A stretch of 53,294 bases of DNA from an uncultured Rhizobiaceae bacterium (GTDB lineage: Bacteria; Pseudomonadota; Alphaproteobacteria; Rhizobiales; Rhizobiaceae), in the NCBI GenBank assembly GCA_958296345.1, contig CATQIJ010000016.1, forward strand, positions 1-53,294, read 5' to 3'. Below, in pieces: positions 41,562 through 50,953 of the stretch (positions are counted from its first letter, which is position 1; every line of letters starts with the position of its first letter). The notes below the pieces were generated by a model, which had not been told where the DNA came from, did not search any database, and saw only the letters and a program-made list of their open reading frames with translations. The position numbers and the translations under genes are program-made.

Positions 41562-42847
41562 ATGGCTGAATTTACAGACACGCAATGGACTAAAATCCAC
41601 AAACGGCTTGATGAAGATGAGCACGGCTATGGATTGCCTGAAGGCCGTGAAAATTCTTTAATTTTTTCTTCATTTAATATTCGAAAATTCGGAGCTTATA
41701 AGTCTCGTAAAAAAGTAAAACGTACTGCTGGGGCTTGGAAGCTTTTAATTCGTTTCGCTGAGCGCTGTGATTTGTTAGCTATCCAAGAAGTCGGCGATGA
41801 CTTAACCAGCGTTAAGCACTTAATAAGCGAACTTGGAGATGATTACGCCTTCATTTCATCGGATGTTTCTGGTGGTAGTCCAGGACGAGGCGGTAACATA
41901 GAGCGACTTGTATTCGTTTATAAAAAATCTGTTCTAAAAACTACGGGCCTTGGTTTTGACCTTGCATATGAACGATCTGACATTCTTCGAACACTTTATG
42001 ACAATCGGGAGCTTTTTGATCGTGACTTCGATAATAGAGATGTTGCTTTGTTAAAATATGAGGAAAAAGTTGCTAAGTATGAAGCCGAATTGAACGTTTA
42101 TAAAGTCACAGGTTTGAACGCGAAAGGTAAAAAGAAGAAACCGAGCAAGCCATCTGCACCAGCATTTTCTATAAGTGAATTTCTGCAATTCATAAGAACG
42201 CCCCATATGGCATCTTTCCAGACAATCTCAAAAACGGGCGAAAAACCGTATAGCTTCATCGCAGTCAATGCGCATCTTTTATATGGCGGTGACACCAAAA
42301 TATGGAAAGGTGAGCGCCTAAGGGAATTTAAAGCATTGATGGACTGGCTTATTATTCGAGCACATAAAATGGATCGAATGTATGAACCAAACTTTATTTT
42401 GTTTGGTGACTTAAATCTAGACTTTGAAAAAAAACCAACATTAAGCGAGATCAAATAGCTAGCTACATAAAGTCTTTGAATAAGACTAACTTAAAGAAAT
42501 CAGCAAAGATTAATATGCCTTTCTTAGATGTGCATTCAGAGCAGGACGAAGCTTTTCGTACAAATGCAAGAAAAGATCAGACATTCGACCAAATTGCTAT
42601 CATAGCTTCTGATCGTGAATACCCTCCGCCACACCAAAATGATAATGCAGGCAAAAAAGCTGATTGCTATGATTATGGGATGTTTGATTTCGCACAATTG
42701 TTCTTTGATGTGGTTCCAGAACCTACTTCTAGTAAAGCAAGGAGATATCAATTTTCGGCGTTTGAGTTTGATGTAAGTGATCACATGCCAATATGGATAA
42801 GATTACAAAAACCAATATTGGATCAGCATAAATTTATTTGGCGCTAA
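41562..42847 (+). pseudogene. Endonuclease/exonuclease/phosphatase family gene split by a -1 frameshift at an A8 run
   Basis: The first frame (to TAG at 42456-42458) shows SFNIRKFG, LLAIQEVGDD, VNAHLLYG and FGDLNLDFE, the metal and catalytic motifs of the DNase I-like fold. The -1 frame then continues from the A8 run 42427-42434 as TNIKRDQIASYIK, with INMPFLDVH, ARKDQTFDQIAI and the final catalytic DVSDHMPIWIRL. Joining them gives about 428 residues. One lost A, a sequencing error, or slippage on A_AAA_AAA would all fit. Otherwise the protein ends before its SDH motif and would be inactive. Substrate unknown. Confidence 0.85.
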
Positions 42848-42928
42848 GTTTTTCAGCGTAAACGCTATATTAACGCGGACGTTATAACTTTATCGAAGTT
42901 GAATTTGTATAGAGTAAAGTTTCAACCC

Positions 42929-43246
42929 ATGTCTACGCGCCAAACAAAAAATTCCAATCTACATAAGCTCTTACTGCCGTCCATTTGTGCTGTGCTGTCT
43001 TGTTATTTTGCTTATCATTCTATGATTGGTAAATACGGATTAGACTCTTATAAAAAGACGTCAGAAAAAGTTATCCAACTAGAGTATCGCTTAGCGGCAT
43101 TACATGAAGAGAGCTCTGAATTAAAGTCTCGCGTGAGGTTACTATTAGATGGTTCAATTGAATACGATATGCTGGATGAGCAAGCACGCTATCATCTTAA
43201 TCTTATACAAAGCGATGAGATTGTAATTATGAAAGCTGTTAAATAA
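42929..43246 (+). CDS. ftsB: FtsB/DivIC-type septum formation initiator protein
   Basis: About 105 residues from MSTRQTKNSN: a short cytoplasmic tail, one membrane helix (LLLPSICAVLSCYFAYHSM), GKYGLDSYK, and a periplasmic coiled coil (VIQLEYRLAALHEESSELKSRV) followed by LDEQARYHLNLIQSDEIVIM. This is the FtsB/DivIC pattern; FtsB joins FtsL and FtsQ in the divisome to activate septal wall synthesis. The location between eno and pdhA is the standard place in alphaproteobacteria. The start is an estimate; a TTG at 42899 is possible but less likely. Confidence 0.88.
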   Translation: MSTRQTKNSNLHKLLLPSICAVLSCYFAYHSMIGKYGLDSYKKTSEKVIQLEYRLAALHEESSELKSRVRLLLDGSIEYDMLDEQARYHLNLIQSDEIVIMKAVK

Positions 43247-43304
43247 ATTGCAGTATTGATGATTAACTAAAATCAAGTTAATTATAATATTATTAATATA
43301 ATTC

Positions 43305-43331
43305 AACACTTTATCGTAAGTAAAAAGTGTT
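43305..43331 (+). terminator. Probable terminator or hairpin between ftsB and pdhA
   Basis: aacacttt (43305-43312) with aaagtgtt (43324-43331), 8-bp perfect stem, 11-base loop, followed by attttat. Weak but in the right place, 59 bases after ftsB. Confidence 0.45.
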
Positions 43332-43394
43332 ATTTTATGGATTGTATTTTCTCTCCCAATAGTCATTATAGACGCAAACAATGGAGAGTCTCTC

Positions 43395-44426
43395 ATGGCA
43401 TCTAAGCCCAGCGCTTCAGCGAAACCAAAATCTACCGTTCAAAAGGCTCCAAAGCCATCAAGTTTTAGCAAAGAAGAAGAGCTAAAGTCATATTATGACA
43501 TGCTCTTAATTCGCCGCTTTGAAGAAAAAGCAGGGCAATTATATGGCATGGGTCATATTGGTGGCTTTTGTCATCTTTATATAGGTCAAGAAGCTGTTGT
43601 AACGGGTATGCAGATGGCCATTAAAGAAGGTGACCAAGTTATCACTGGTTATCGAGATCATGGCCATATGCTTGCATGTGGTATGAACCCTGATGGAGTA
43701 ATGGCTGAGCTTACGGGTCGTCAAGATGGCTATTCAAAAGGCAAGGGAGGCTCTATGCATATGTTCTCTAAAGAGAAACATTTTTATGGCGGCCACGGAA
43801 TTGTCGGTGGGCAGGTATCGCTCGGTACAGGATTAGCATTTGCCAATAAATATCGCGGTAATGATTCAGTAAGTCTTGCATACTTTGGTGACGGTGCTTC
43901 TAATCAAGGCCAGGTCTATGAAAGCTTTAATATGGCGTCACTTTGGGATTTGCCTGTTATCTACATCATAGAAAACAACCGCTATGCAATGGGAACAGCA
44001 GTAACGCGATCTTCCGCTCTGACCGAGTTCTCACAACGCGGTGCTTCTTTTAAGATTCCAGGTATGAGTGTTGATGGCATGGATGTTCGTGCTGTTAAAG
44101 CAGCTGGTGACCATGCAGCAAAATGGACGCGCGGCGGCAAAGGGCCTTTCATTCTAGAAATGGAAACTTACCGTTATCGCGGTCATTCTATGTCTGACCC
44201 TGCAAAATACCGCACAAAAGATGAAGTACAGAAAATGCGCGCTGAGCAAGATCCGATTGAACAGGTTAAGCAACGTATTTTAGAAAACAAAATGGCGAAC
44301 GAAGACGAGCTAAAATCAATGGATAAGAAAATTCGTGAAATTGTTGGCAAGTCTGCCGAATTTGCTCAATCAGCGCCACTGCCTGATGCAAGCGAACTTT
44401 ATACAGATATTTTGGTAGGAGCATAA
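43395..44426 (+). CDS. pdhA: Pyruvate dehydrogenase E1 component, alpha subunit
   Basis: Thiamine-diphosphate enzyme that decarboxylates pyruvate. The 343-residue subunit follows the alphaproteobacterial heterotetramer type. Its basic Ala/Lys/Pro start precedes [39 protein letters not shown], and the ThDP motif [18 protein letters not shown] ending in [17 protein letters not shown] contains the phosphorylation-loop-like region. GGAG precedes the ATG. First gene of pdhA-pdhB-(orf)-pdhC. Confidence 0.97.
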   Translation: MASKPSASAKPKSTVQKAPKPSSFSKEEELKSYYDMLLIRRFEEKAGQLYGMGHIGGFCHLYIGQEAVVTGMQMAIKEGDQVITGYRDHGHMLACGMNPDGVMAELTGRQDGYSKGKGGSMHMFSKEKHFYGGHGIVGGQVSLGTGLAFANKYRGNDSVSLAYFGDGASNQGQVYESFNMASLWDLPVIYIIENNRYAMGTAVTRSSALTEFSQRGASFKIPGMSVDGMDVRAVKAAGDHAAKWTRGGKGPFILEMETYRYRGHSMSDPAKYRTKDEVQKMRAEQDPIEQVKQRILENKMANEDELKSMDKKIREIVGKSAEFAQSAPLPDASELYTDILVGA

Positions 44427-44428
44427 TC

Positions 44429-45799
44429 ATGGCGATTGAAATTTTAATGCCAGCCCTTTCTCCGACCATGGAAGAAGGCAATCTTGCAAAATGGCTTGTC
44501 AAAGAAGGCGATAGCGTTTCTGCTGGTGATATTATTGCAGAGATTGAAACTGACAAAGCAACAATGGAAGTTGAAGCGGTAGACGAAGGCGTTGTCGCAA
44601 AGATAGCCGTTGAAGAAGGCGCTCAAGGCGTAAAAGTAAATGCAGTAATTGCTGTTCTGGCTGAAGAAGGTGAAGACGCATCAAGCCTAGACGTTACTCA
44701 GCCTAAGGCAGTAGAAGCACCCGCATCTAGTGAACCTGTTGCTGAAGCACCAGTCCAAGTAAGTGCTGCACCTGCCATGGAAGTTGCAAACGATCCAGAT
44801 GTTCCAGAAGGCACAGCAATAGTCTCAATGACCGTTCGTGATGCGCTAAACTCTGCAATGGCAGAAGAAATGCGCAGAGATGAAGACGTCTTTATCATGG
44901 GTGAAGAAGTAGCCGAATATCAAGGCGCTTATAAAATTACACAAAACTTGCTTCAAGAGTTCGGCAAAAGACGTGTCGTTGATACACCTATCACAGAACA
45001 TGGTTTTGCAGGTATTGGTGTTGGCGCAGCAATGTCAGGTTTGAAGCCAATTGTAGAATTCATGACTTGGAACTTTGCAATGCAAGCGATTGACCACATC
45101 ATAAATTCAGCTGCAAAGACGCTCTATATGTCGGGCGGTCAAATGGGAGCGCCAATGGTCTTCCGTGGACCAAATGGTGCAGCAGCAAGAGTGGGTGCTC
45201 AGCACTCGCAATGTTATGCCGCTTGGTATAGTCAAATTCCGGGCTTAAAAGTAATTGCACCTTATTCAGCATCTGATGCAAAGGGTCTTCTCAAAGCAGC
45301 AATTCGTGACCCTAATCCTGTTGTTTTTCTGGAAAATGAAATTCTATACGGTCAATCATTTGATGTGCCTGATATGGAAGATCATGTTTTACCGATCGGT
45401 AAAGCAAGAATTCATAAAGAAGGGACAGACGCCACCATCGTTACGTTCAGCATCGGCATGACATATGCTATAAAAGCTGCAGAAATACTTGAAGCAGAAG
45501 GCATAAGCGTTGAGATCATCGATCTACGAACAATCCGCCCGCTTGATATGGAAACAATTCTAACCTCAGTTAAAAAGACAAACCGCCTTGTAACTGTAGA
45601 AGAAGGCTTCCCGCAAAACTCAGTAGGCGGTCATATTGCATCACAAGTCATGCAACAAGCCTTCGATTACCTAGATGCACCAGTAATTACAATCGCAGGC
45701 AAGGACGTTCCGATGCCTTATGCTGAGAATTTAGAAAAGCTTGCATTGCCAAATGTTGATGAGGTTATTCAGGCAGTTAAATCGGTGACGTATAAATAA
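44429..45799 (+). CDS. pdhB: Pyruvate dehydrogenase E1 component, beta subunit with N-terminal lipoyl domain
   Basis: A 456-residue E1 beta, extended by a lipoyl domain at 1-80 ([16 protein letters not shown], with the lipoylated Lys in [17 protein letters not shown]) and an Ala/Pro-rich linker to about 125. The E1 beta part follows: [66 protein letters not shown]. Such fusion is known in alphaproteobacteria. Starts 2 bases after the pdhA stop; overlaps the next ORF by one base. Confidence 0.97.
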   Translation: MAIEILMPALSPTMEEGNLAKWLVKEGDSVSAGDIIAEIETDKATMEVEAVDEGVVAKIAVEEGAQGVKVNAVIAVLAEEGEDASSLDVTQPKAVEAPASSEPVAEAPVQVSAAPAMEVANDPDVPEGTAIVSMTVRDALNSAMAEEMRRDEDVFIMGEEVAEYQGAYKITQNLLQEFGKRRVVDTPITEHGFAGIGVGAAMSGLKPIVEFMTWNFAMQAIDHIINSAAKTLYMSGGQMGAPMVFRGPNGAAARVGAQHSQCYAAWYSQIPGLKVIAPYSASDAKGLLKAAIRDPNPVVFLENEILYGQSFDVPDMEDHVLPIGKARIHKEGTDATIVTFSIGMTYAIKAAEILEAEGISVEIIDLRTIRPLDMETILTSVKKTNRLVTVEEGFPQNSVGGHIASQVMQQAFDYLDAPVITIAGKDVPMPYAENLEKLALPNVDEVIQAVKSVTYK

Positions 45800-46083
45800 T
45801 GCAACGGCTCGATCTTAAATCTTTACGCTATGACAAATTGGGACGCTCTGTTCTGATTGATGGTCGCAAGGTTGTTGTTGAGATTAGTCATGAAGCTTTA
45901 GAGGCGCTTTTCAATCGAGAACTCACTTCTGATGAAGCGATTATAAAGGTTGCGGAAGAACAAAAACGATTAACCAAGCTGGCCGAATGGATACCAGCGG
46001 ATGATGGTAAGATACATATTACGACAAACATGCTGATGAATGATGGCGTGTTTGCGAGTGGAGAAGCAGACAATGCCAATTGA
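45799..46083 (+). CDS. Conserved-looking small protein inside the pdh operon
   Basis: A 94-residue soluble protein: [60 protein letters not shown] do not recognise a named family. It overlaps the pdhB stop by one base (TAATG) and its last 11 bases overlap the start of pdhC, so it is translated within the operon. The tight coupling suggests a role with the dehydrogenase complex or its regulation, but this is only contextual. Confidence 0.7.
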   Translation: MQRLDLKSLRYDKLGRSVLIDGRKVVVEISHEALEALFNRELTSDEAIIKVAEEQKRLTKLAEWIPADDGKIHITTNMLMNDGVFASGEADNAN

Positions 46084-47365
46084 AATCACAATGCCAGCCC
46101 TGTCGCCAACTATGGAAGAGGGTAACCTCGCCAAATGGCACGTTAAAGAAGGCGATAGTGTCTCCGCAGGCGATATCATTGCCGAGATTGAAACTGATAA
46201 GGCCACCATGGAAGTCGAAGCGGTTGATGAAGGTACCATTGCTAAGATATCTGTCGAAGAAGGTGCGCAAGGCGTAAAAGTCAATGCAGTCATCGCGGTT
46301 TTATTAGAAGAAGGCGAAGATGCAGGTGCCGTTGATACAGCGCCTGCAAAAGCTGATACGTCCGCTCCAAAAGCAGAAGAACCAAAGCAGGTTGAAGTGC
46401 AAGCACCAACAACGCCAGTTGCCGCCGCACCAAAAAAAGATGGCGAGCGCGTTTTTGCTTCTCCACTTGCTCGACGCATTGCTAAGCAAAATGGCATTGA
46501 TCTTTCATCCATTACAGGTTCCGGCCCTCATGGCCGTATTATCATGGCAGATGTTGAAGGAAAGAGCGGTTCTGCTGCTGCACCAGCAAGTACATCTTCT
46601 CAAGCACCATCGATAGCCACAGGGGTGTCAGACGACAAGGTTCTGGCATTCTATGAAGAAGGCAAATACGAAACGCTACCACACGATGGTATGCGCCGTG
46701 TAATTGCCTCAAGATTGAGCGAATCCAACCAAACCATTCCATCTTATAATTTGACCATGGAGTGTGAATTGGATGCGATGTTAAAACTTCGCAGTGAAAT
46801 TAATGCATCTGCACCAATGGGTGATGATGAAAAGCCAGTCTTTAAAATCTCAGTCAATGATTTTATTATTAAAGCAATGGCGCTTGCACTTCGTGATGTA
46901 CCAATGGCAAATGCTTCTTGGACCTCGGAAGCGCGTATCTTGCACAAACATTCAGATGTAGGTGTAGCGGTTGCAATTCCAGACGGCCTGATTACTCCAA
47001 TTGTTCGTGAAGCAGAACTAAAAACGTTGTCCGCTATTTCGATTGAAATGAAAGATTTAGCAAAGCGAGCCCGTGATATGAAACTTGCACCAAGTGAATT
47101 TCAAGGCGGCTCAACTGCCGTTTCAAACCTTGGAATGTTCGGCGTTGCAAACTTCACATCTATTATAAACCCACCACAGGCTTCAATTATTTCTATTGGT
47201 GCAGGTGAAAAACGTGCGGTTGTGAAAGACAGAGCTCTTGCTGTGGCAACTGTAATGACGGCGACTTTTGCCTTTGATCACCGCGTCATTGATGGTGCAC
47301 TAGGTGGACAGCTTGGCGTGGCATTTAAGAAGTACATAGAGAACCCAATGGGTATGCTCGTATAA
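46073..47365 (+). CDS. pdhC: Dihydrolipoamide acetyltransferase (E2) of pyruvate dehydrogenase
   Basis: Core of the complex, passing acetyl from lipoamide to CoA. Start at [10 protein letters not shown] with GGAG upstream. Domains: one lipoyl domain (1-80, Lys in [15 protein letters not shown]), linker, E3/E1-binding domain ([31 protein letters not shown]), and catalytic domain (about 200-430) with the His/Asp motif [12 protein letters not shown]. The lipoyl domain is almost identical to that of PdhB (77 of the first 84 residues). Length 430 is normal. Overlaps the 94-residue ORF by 11 bases. Confidence 0.97.
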   Translation: MPIEITMPALSPTMEEGNLAKWHVKEGDSVSAGDIIAEIETDKATMEVEAVDEGTIAKISVEEGAQGVKVNAVIAVLLEEGEDAGAVDTAPAKADTSAPKAEEPKQVEVQAPTTPVAAAPKKDGERVFASPLARRIAKQNGIDLSSITGSGPHGRIIMADVEGKSGSAAAPASTSSQAPSIATGVSDDKVLAFYEEGKYETLPHDGMRRVIASRLSESNQTIPSYNLTMECELDAMLKLRSEINASAPMGDDEKPVFKISVNDFIIKAMALALRDVPMANASWTSEARILHKHSDVGVAVAIPDGLITPIVREAELKTLSAISIEMKDLAKRARDMKLAPSEFQGGSTAVSNLGMFGVANFTSIINPPQASIISIGAGEKRAVVKDRALAVATVMTATFAFDHRVIDGALGGQLGVAFKKYIENPMGMLV

Positions 47366-47375
47366 GATAGGGAGC

Positions 47376-47639
47376 TTAGTTTTGTTGAGTTTGCTCAATG
47401 TTTTCTACGCGGGTTTCTTGCTTGGATTTGATAAATTCAGCAATGTCTCCACCAAAACGAGCCATACCAAGCGCAATGATAAGTGCGTAAACAACATTTG
47501 TGGCAGACTTTATCCAGCGAAGTGTAAAGACTTGCATAAAAGAACGCAGCAAAAGAAAAGCAATAAGTCCCAAGCCTGGGCCTTTTACAATCCATGGCAA
47601 TTCGGAAATGTGCGTAATCAGATAATCAATTATATCCAA
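47376..47639 (-). CDS. Small membrane protein of unknown function
   Basis: An 87-residue protein with a hydrophobic stretch (GPGLGLIAFLLLRSFM) and a second weaker one (NVVYALIIALGMARFG), ending in a polar tail (KSKQETRVENIEQTQQN). The start is TTG with GGAG about ten bases upstream; no in-frame ATG is near. It converges on pdhC with a 10-base gap. No family recognised. Composition is natural for a protein, so I accept it as a gene with reserve. Confidence 0.6.
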   Translation of the reverse strand: MDIIDYLITHISELPWIVKGPGLGLIAFLLLRSFMQVFTLRWIKSATNVVYALIIALGMARFGGDIAEFIKSKQETRVENIEQTQQN

Positions 47640-47709
47640 AGGATAAGTTCTCCAAAATCATCACTTATGTTCTTATCTGATTCTGACCGTAGTTGGGCAG
47701 GGGGTATAA

Positions 47710-48306
47710 ATGTCTGAAATTAAAATTCGCCCTGCCAAACGAACCGATGCTGCCGATCTTGCAATTTTAGACAATCTTGCTGGTCATAGCATACCGCTGA
47801 TGTTTTGGCGTGAACTAACTGACAATGATCGTATTGAAGACGCACTTGCATTAGGGCGAGATCGTCTTTCAGAAAATGATGGGTTTTATAATTGGAAAAA
47901 AGGTCGTGTAGCAATTGAAGATGATTTAATCATTGGTATGTCTATGAGTTACATCATGCCTGAACCAGACGAAGAATCTGAAGCCATCAAGCAAAACTCC
48001 GTTTCCTTCAAACCTGTCTTTGAACTTTATGACCAATGCACAGACCACTGGTTTGTAGATGCTCTAGCCGTTTATCCATCAGGCCAGCGAAAGGGTGTTG
48101 GCAAATTATTGTTTGATGACAGTATCGCACTAGGTAAAGAAAGTGGCGCAGAAGTTATGAGCCTAGTCGTCGAAGACACCAACGAAGTAGCATACACTCT
48201 TTATCGTGCTTACGGATTTGAAGTTGTAGCTCAGAAGGACTTCGTACCTTTTGAAGGAGCAAGAGAAATCAACGAGTGGCTCTTAATGTCGAGGCAACTC
48301 TCATGA
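47710..48306 (+). CDS. GNAT family N-acetyltransferase
   Basis: A 198-residue protein: IRPAKRTDAADLAILDNLAG at the N-terminus, HWFVDALAVYPSGQRKGVGK with the Q/R-x-x-G-x-G acetyl-CoA loop, SLVVEDTNEVAYTLYRAYGF and EVVAQKDF at the C-terminus. Substrate unknown. It overlaps the following SGNH gene by four bases (ATGA), so they are probably one unit. Located between pdhC and lpdA, a slot often used by small accessory genes in rhizobia. Confidence 0.9.
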   Translation: MSEIKIRPAKRTDAADLAILDNLAGHSIPLMFWRELTDNDRIEDALALGRDRLSENDGFYNWKKGRVAIEDDLIIGMSMSYIMPEPDEESEAIKQNSVSFKPVFELYDQCTDHWFVDALAVYPSGQRKGVGKLLFDDSIALGKESGAEVMSLVVEDTNEVAYTLYRAYGFEVVAQKDFVPFEGAREINEWLLMSRQLS

Positions 48307-48938
48307 AAACCATTCTAGTCTACGGCGATTCATTAACTTGGGGCTCAATGCCAGGTGAGCCAAAACAACATCCAAGGGAAGTTCGTTGGCAAAATGTTAT
48401 GGCTAATGAACTAGGCGATAAATATGATATCATCACAGACGGCTTGCGTGGACGCTTAACAGCCTATGATGAGCATCTGTCAGATTGTAATCGAAATGCA
48501 ACTCAGACATTGCCAACAGCGCTTTATTCTCACGCTCCCTTAGATTTAATTATACTTTTCCTTGGCACAAACGACATGCAACCCCATATTGCAGGAACTT
48601 CCATAGCTGCAATGCAAGGGATGAGGCGATTAGTGACCATTGTTCAAAACCATGTTGCAGGACCTGATTTTCCAAATCCAAAAGTATTGATCGTATCACC
48701 ACCAAAACTTTGTAAAACGCACGATGAATTTTACACTGGGTTCTTTAATGGAACGATAGAGCAATCATACAGGCTTGCAGAATATTATGATCAAATAGCA
48801 CAAGAGAAAAATTGTTCGTTTTTTGATGCAGGATCTGTAGCACAAACATCACCAAAAGATGGTGTCCATCTTGATGCACAAAACACGATAAACATTGGCA
48901 AAGCGTTAGCAGCAATTGTCAAAGAAATTTTAAAATAA
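48303..48938 (+). CDS. SGNH/GDSL hydrolase family esterase
   Basis: A 211-residue enzyme with the catalytic Ser in ILVYGDSLTWGSMPG, block II-like DGLRGRLTA, the block III motif FLGTNDMQPH and the Asp-His pair in PKDGVHLDAQ. It has no signal peptide, so it is probably cytoplasmic. Similar arylesterase-like proteins occur next to lpdA in rhizobia (from memory). The start ATG is chosen because it overlaps the GNAT stop (ATGA); a TTG-type upstream extension lacks support. It is followed by lpdA 29 bases later. Confidence 0.92.
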   Translation: MKTILVYGDSLTWGSMPGEPKQHPREVRWQNVMANELGDKYDIITDGLRGRLTAYDEHLSDCNRNATQTLPTALYSHAPLDLIILFLGTNDMQPHIAGTSIAAMQGMRRLVTIVQNHVAGPDFPNPKVLIVSPPKLCKTHDEFYTGFFNGTIEQSYRLAEYYDQIAQEKNCSFFDAGSVAQTSPKDGVHLDAQNTINIGKALAAIVKEILK

Positions 48939-48967
48939 GAACTCATTCGAGTTTAAGGAGAAAACAA

Positions 48968-50407
48968 ATGGCCAATTCATACGATTTAATAATTATCGGT
49001 TCTGGACCAGGCGGTTATGTTTCCGCAATTAGAGCTGCTCAATTAGGTCTGAAGACTGCAATCATAGAACGTGAGCATCTAGGTGGTATTTGTCTGAACT
49101 GGGGTTGTATCCCGACTAAAGCACTGCTTCGTACAGCAGAAATCTATCACTACATGCAACATGCAAAAGATTACGGATTATCTGCTGATAACGTAAGTTT
49201 TGATCCTGCCGCAGTCGTAAAACGTTCTCGCGGTGTATCTGCCCAGCTTAACAGTGGTGTGAACGGTCTTTTGAAGAAGAATAAGGTGGATATAATCTGG
49301 GGTGAGGCAAAAATATCCGCTGTTGGAGAAGTAACGGTTACTGCAACAGAAAAAAAACCAATGGAACCTCAAAACCGTTTGCCACGTGGCACCTTAGGTG
49401 AGGGAACATACCAAGCCAAACACATCATTGTAGCAACCGGTGCACGACCACGCGTAATTCCAGGCATTGAACCAGATGGTGATAAAATCTGGACTTATTT
49501 CGAGGCCATGGTTCCAGAAACAATGCCTAAATCTATGGTTGTAATGGGTTCCGGCGCAATCGGTATTGAGTTTGCTTCTTTTTATAATGCCATGGGTGTT
49601 GATGTAACCGTCGTCGAATTGATGGACCGTGTTGTACCTGTTGAAGATGAAGAAATCTCCGACATCGCACAAAAGCGTTTTGAAAAAGCTGGTATTAAAA
49701 TTCTGACGAGCTCTAAAGTTACCAAAGTTGAGAAAACTAAAGTTGGTATAATTGCTCATATTGAAGATGCAGAAGGAAAAACTCAGAAGCTTGAAGCAGA
49801 AAAATTAATCTCTGCAATTGGTGTTGTAGGTAATATTGAAAACCTTGGCCTTGAAAAACTAGGTGTCAAAACAGATCGTGGTTGTGTTGTGATCGATGAT
49901 GTTAGTCGTACGAATGTCAAAGGCATATATGCGATTGGCGATGTTGCTGGCCCACCAATGCTTGCACATAAAGCAGAACATGAAGGCGTTATTTGTATTG
50001 AGGCGATTGCAGGTAAAAAGCCTCACCACATGGATAAAAAGAAAATACCAGGTTGTACGTATTGTCATCCACAAATCGCATCTGTTGGTTTGACAGAAGC
50101 CCAAGCAAAAGAAGCAGGTCACGAGTTAAAAGTTGGGCGCTTCCCATTCATGGGTAATGGTAAGGCAATTGCACTTGGTGAATCTGATGGCCTGATTAAA
50201 ACAGTCTTTGATAAAAAGACGGGTCAACTTCTCGGTGCTCATATGATTGGCCATGAAGTAACAGAACTCATTCAAGGTTATGTTGTTGCAATGAATTTGG
50301 AGACAACGGAAGAAGATCTTATCAACGCAGTCTTCCCGCACCCAACACTGTCAGAAATGATGCATGAGAGTGTGCTTGATGCTTATGACCGCGTCGTGCA
50401 TATGTAA
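48968..50407 (+). CDS. lpdA: Dihydrolipoyl dehydrogenase (E3)
   Basis: Flavoprotein that reoxidises dihydrolipoamide of the pyruvate dehydrogenase complex, passing electrons to NAD. The FAD motif is IIGSGPGGYVSAIRAAQLG, the redox disulfide is in GGICLNWGCIPTKALLR, the NAD motif is VVMGSGAIGIEFASF, and the catalytic His-Glu is in FPHPTLSEMMHE. The 479-residue form has a short insertion (EKKPMEPQNRLPRGTLGEG) typical of some alphaproteobacterial E3 proteins. AAGGAG precedes the ATG. Confidence 0.97.
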   Translation: MANSYDLIIIGSGPGGYVSAIRAAQLGLKTAIIEREHLGGICLNWGCIPTKALLRTAEIYHYMQHAKDYGLSADNVSFDPAAVVKRSRGVSAQLNSGVNGLLKKNKVDIIWGEAKISAVGEVTVTATEKKPMEPQNRLPRGTLGEGTYQAKHIIVATGARPRVIPGIEPDGDKIWTYFEAMVPETMPKSMVVMGSGAIGIEFASFYNAMGVDVTVVELMDRVVPVEDEEISDIAQKRFEKAGIKILTSSKVTKVEKTKVGIIAHIEDAEGKTQKLEAEKLISAIGVVGNIENLGLEKLGVKTDRGCVVIDDVSRTNVKGIYAIGDVAGPPMLAHKAEHEGVICIEAIAGKKPHHMDKKKIPGCTYCHPQIASVGLTEAQAKEAGHELKVGRFPFMGNGKAIALGESDGLIKTVFDKKTGQLLGAHMIGHEVTELIQGYVVAMNLETTEEDLINAVFPHPTLSEMMHESVLDAYDRVVHM

Positions 50408-50417
50408 TGGACGGAAA

Positions 50418-50446
50418 TTGACTTTAGCTGGTTAGTTAAGCCTAAT
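50418..50446 (+). promoter_or_regulatory. Candidate promoter before the broken secreted-protein gene
   Basis: TTGACT at 50418-50423, 17 bases, then CCTAAT at 50441-50446; this fits a housekeeping promoter with a good -35 and a weak -10 box. It lies 32 bases before the ATG at 50478. An imperfect inverted repeat (ggttagttaa ... ttaaccaacc) overlaps the -10 side and may be an operator. By eye only. Confidence 0.4.
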
Positions 50447-50477
50447 TAAGGTAATTAACCAACCTTAGGAGCAAAAA

Positions 50478-50906
50478 ATGAAGAACCAACTTACAAGAAT
50501 AGCTCTAGCAGCCTTGCTAGCTTTAACAGGTCTTTCAGCTACCCCTAGTGCAGTAAATGCAGACTCATGCTGGAATCATAATGGCTCACTAATGAGGCTA
50601 AAGGCATCTGGCAATCAACGTTGGATGTATTATGAGAACCCAAGGTAAGTTCTTCGAAAGGCTGGTGTTCAGCGTGGAACATTATTATTTAATGGCCAGA
50701 AAAGCGGCAATTGGTATTCAGGGACTGCAAGACGTTTTTCAAAATATTGTCCAGGTACCCCACTTGAATATTATGTAGAAGGGCCAGTAAGGGGTGATCA
50801 ACTACAGGTCACCGTCAGGGGCACACGGGAAATATATAAACAATGCCAACCAACAGGAAATGTTGCTTCTGACGTTCTTGTTTTTACATATGTCAAAAAT
50901 TGCTAA
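50478..50906 (+). pseudogene. Secreted protein gene interrupted by one in-frame stop codon
   Basis: From the ATG at 50478 (AGGAG upstream) the frame reads a signal peptide (MKNQLTRIALAALLALTGLS, ending near NA-DSC), then DSCWNHNGSLMRLKASGNQR and WMYYENPR, then TAA at 50646-50648. The same frame continues open for 85 codons with natural composition: VLRKAGVQRGTLLFNGQKSG, NWYSGTARRFSKYC, TPLEYYVEGPVRGDQLQVTV, and ends at 50906 (KNC, TAA). A single base change explains it. The intact product would be 142 codons with four Cys in the mature part, periplasmic or secreted. Its role is unknown. A read-through or sequencing error is not excluded. Confidence 0.75.
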
Positions 50907-50953
50907 TACATAATTTGATCTCAATTTTATTTTGATCATTTAAGGATAAAAAC

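Noticed and set aside
42476..42847. Separate 123-codon gene
   Set aside because: It starts with TTG without a ribosome-binding site and contains only the C-terminal motifs of the preceding nuclease; it is the second half of that gene in the -1 frame.
45970..46512. Minus-strand ORF of 180 codons over the start of pdhC
   Set aside because: Shadow of pdhC; a similar shadow appears over the related lipoyl part of pdhB, explained by the shared coding sequence.
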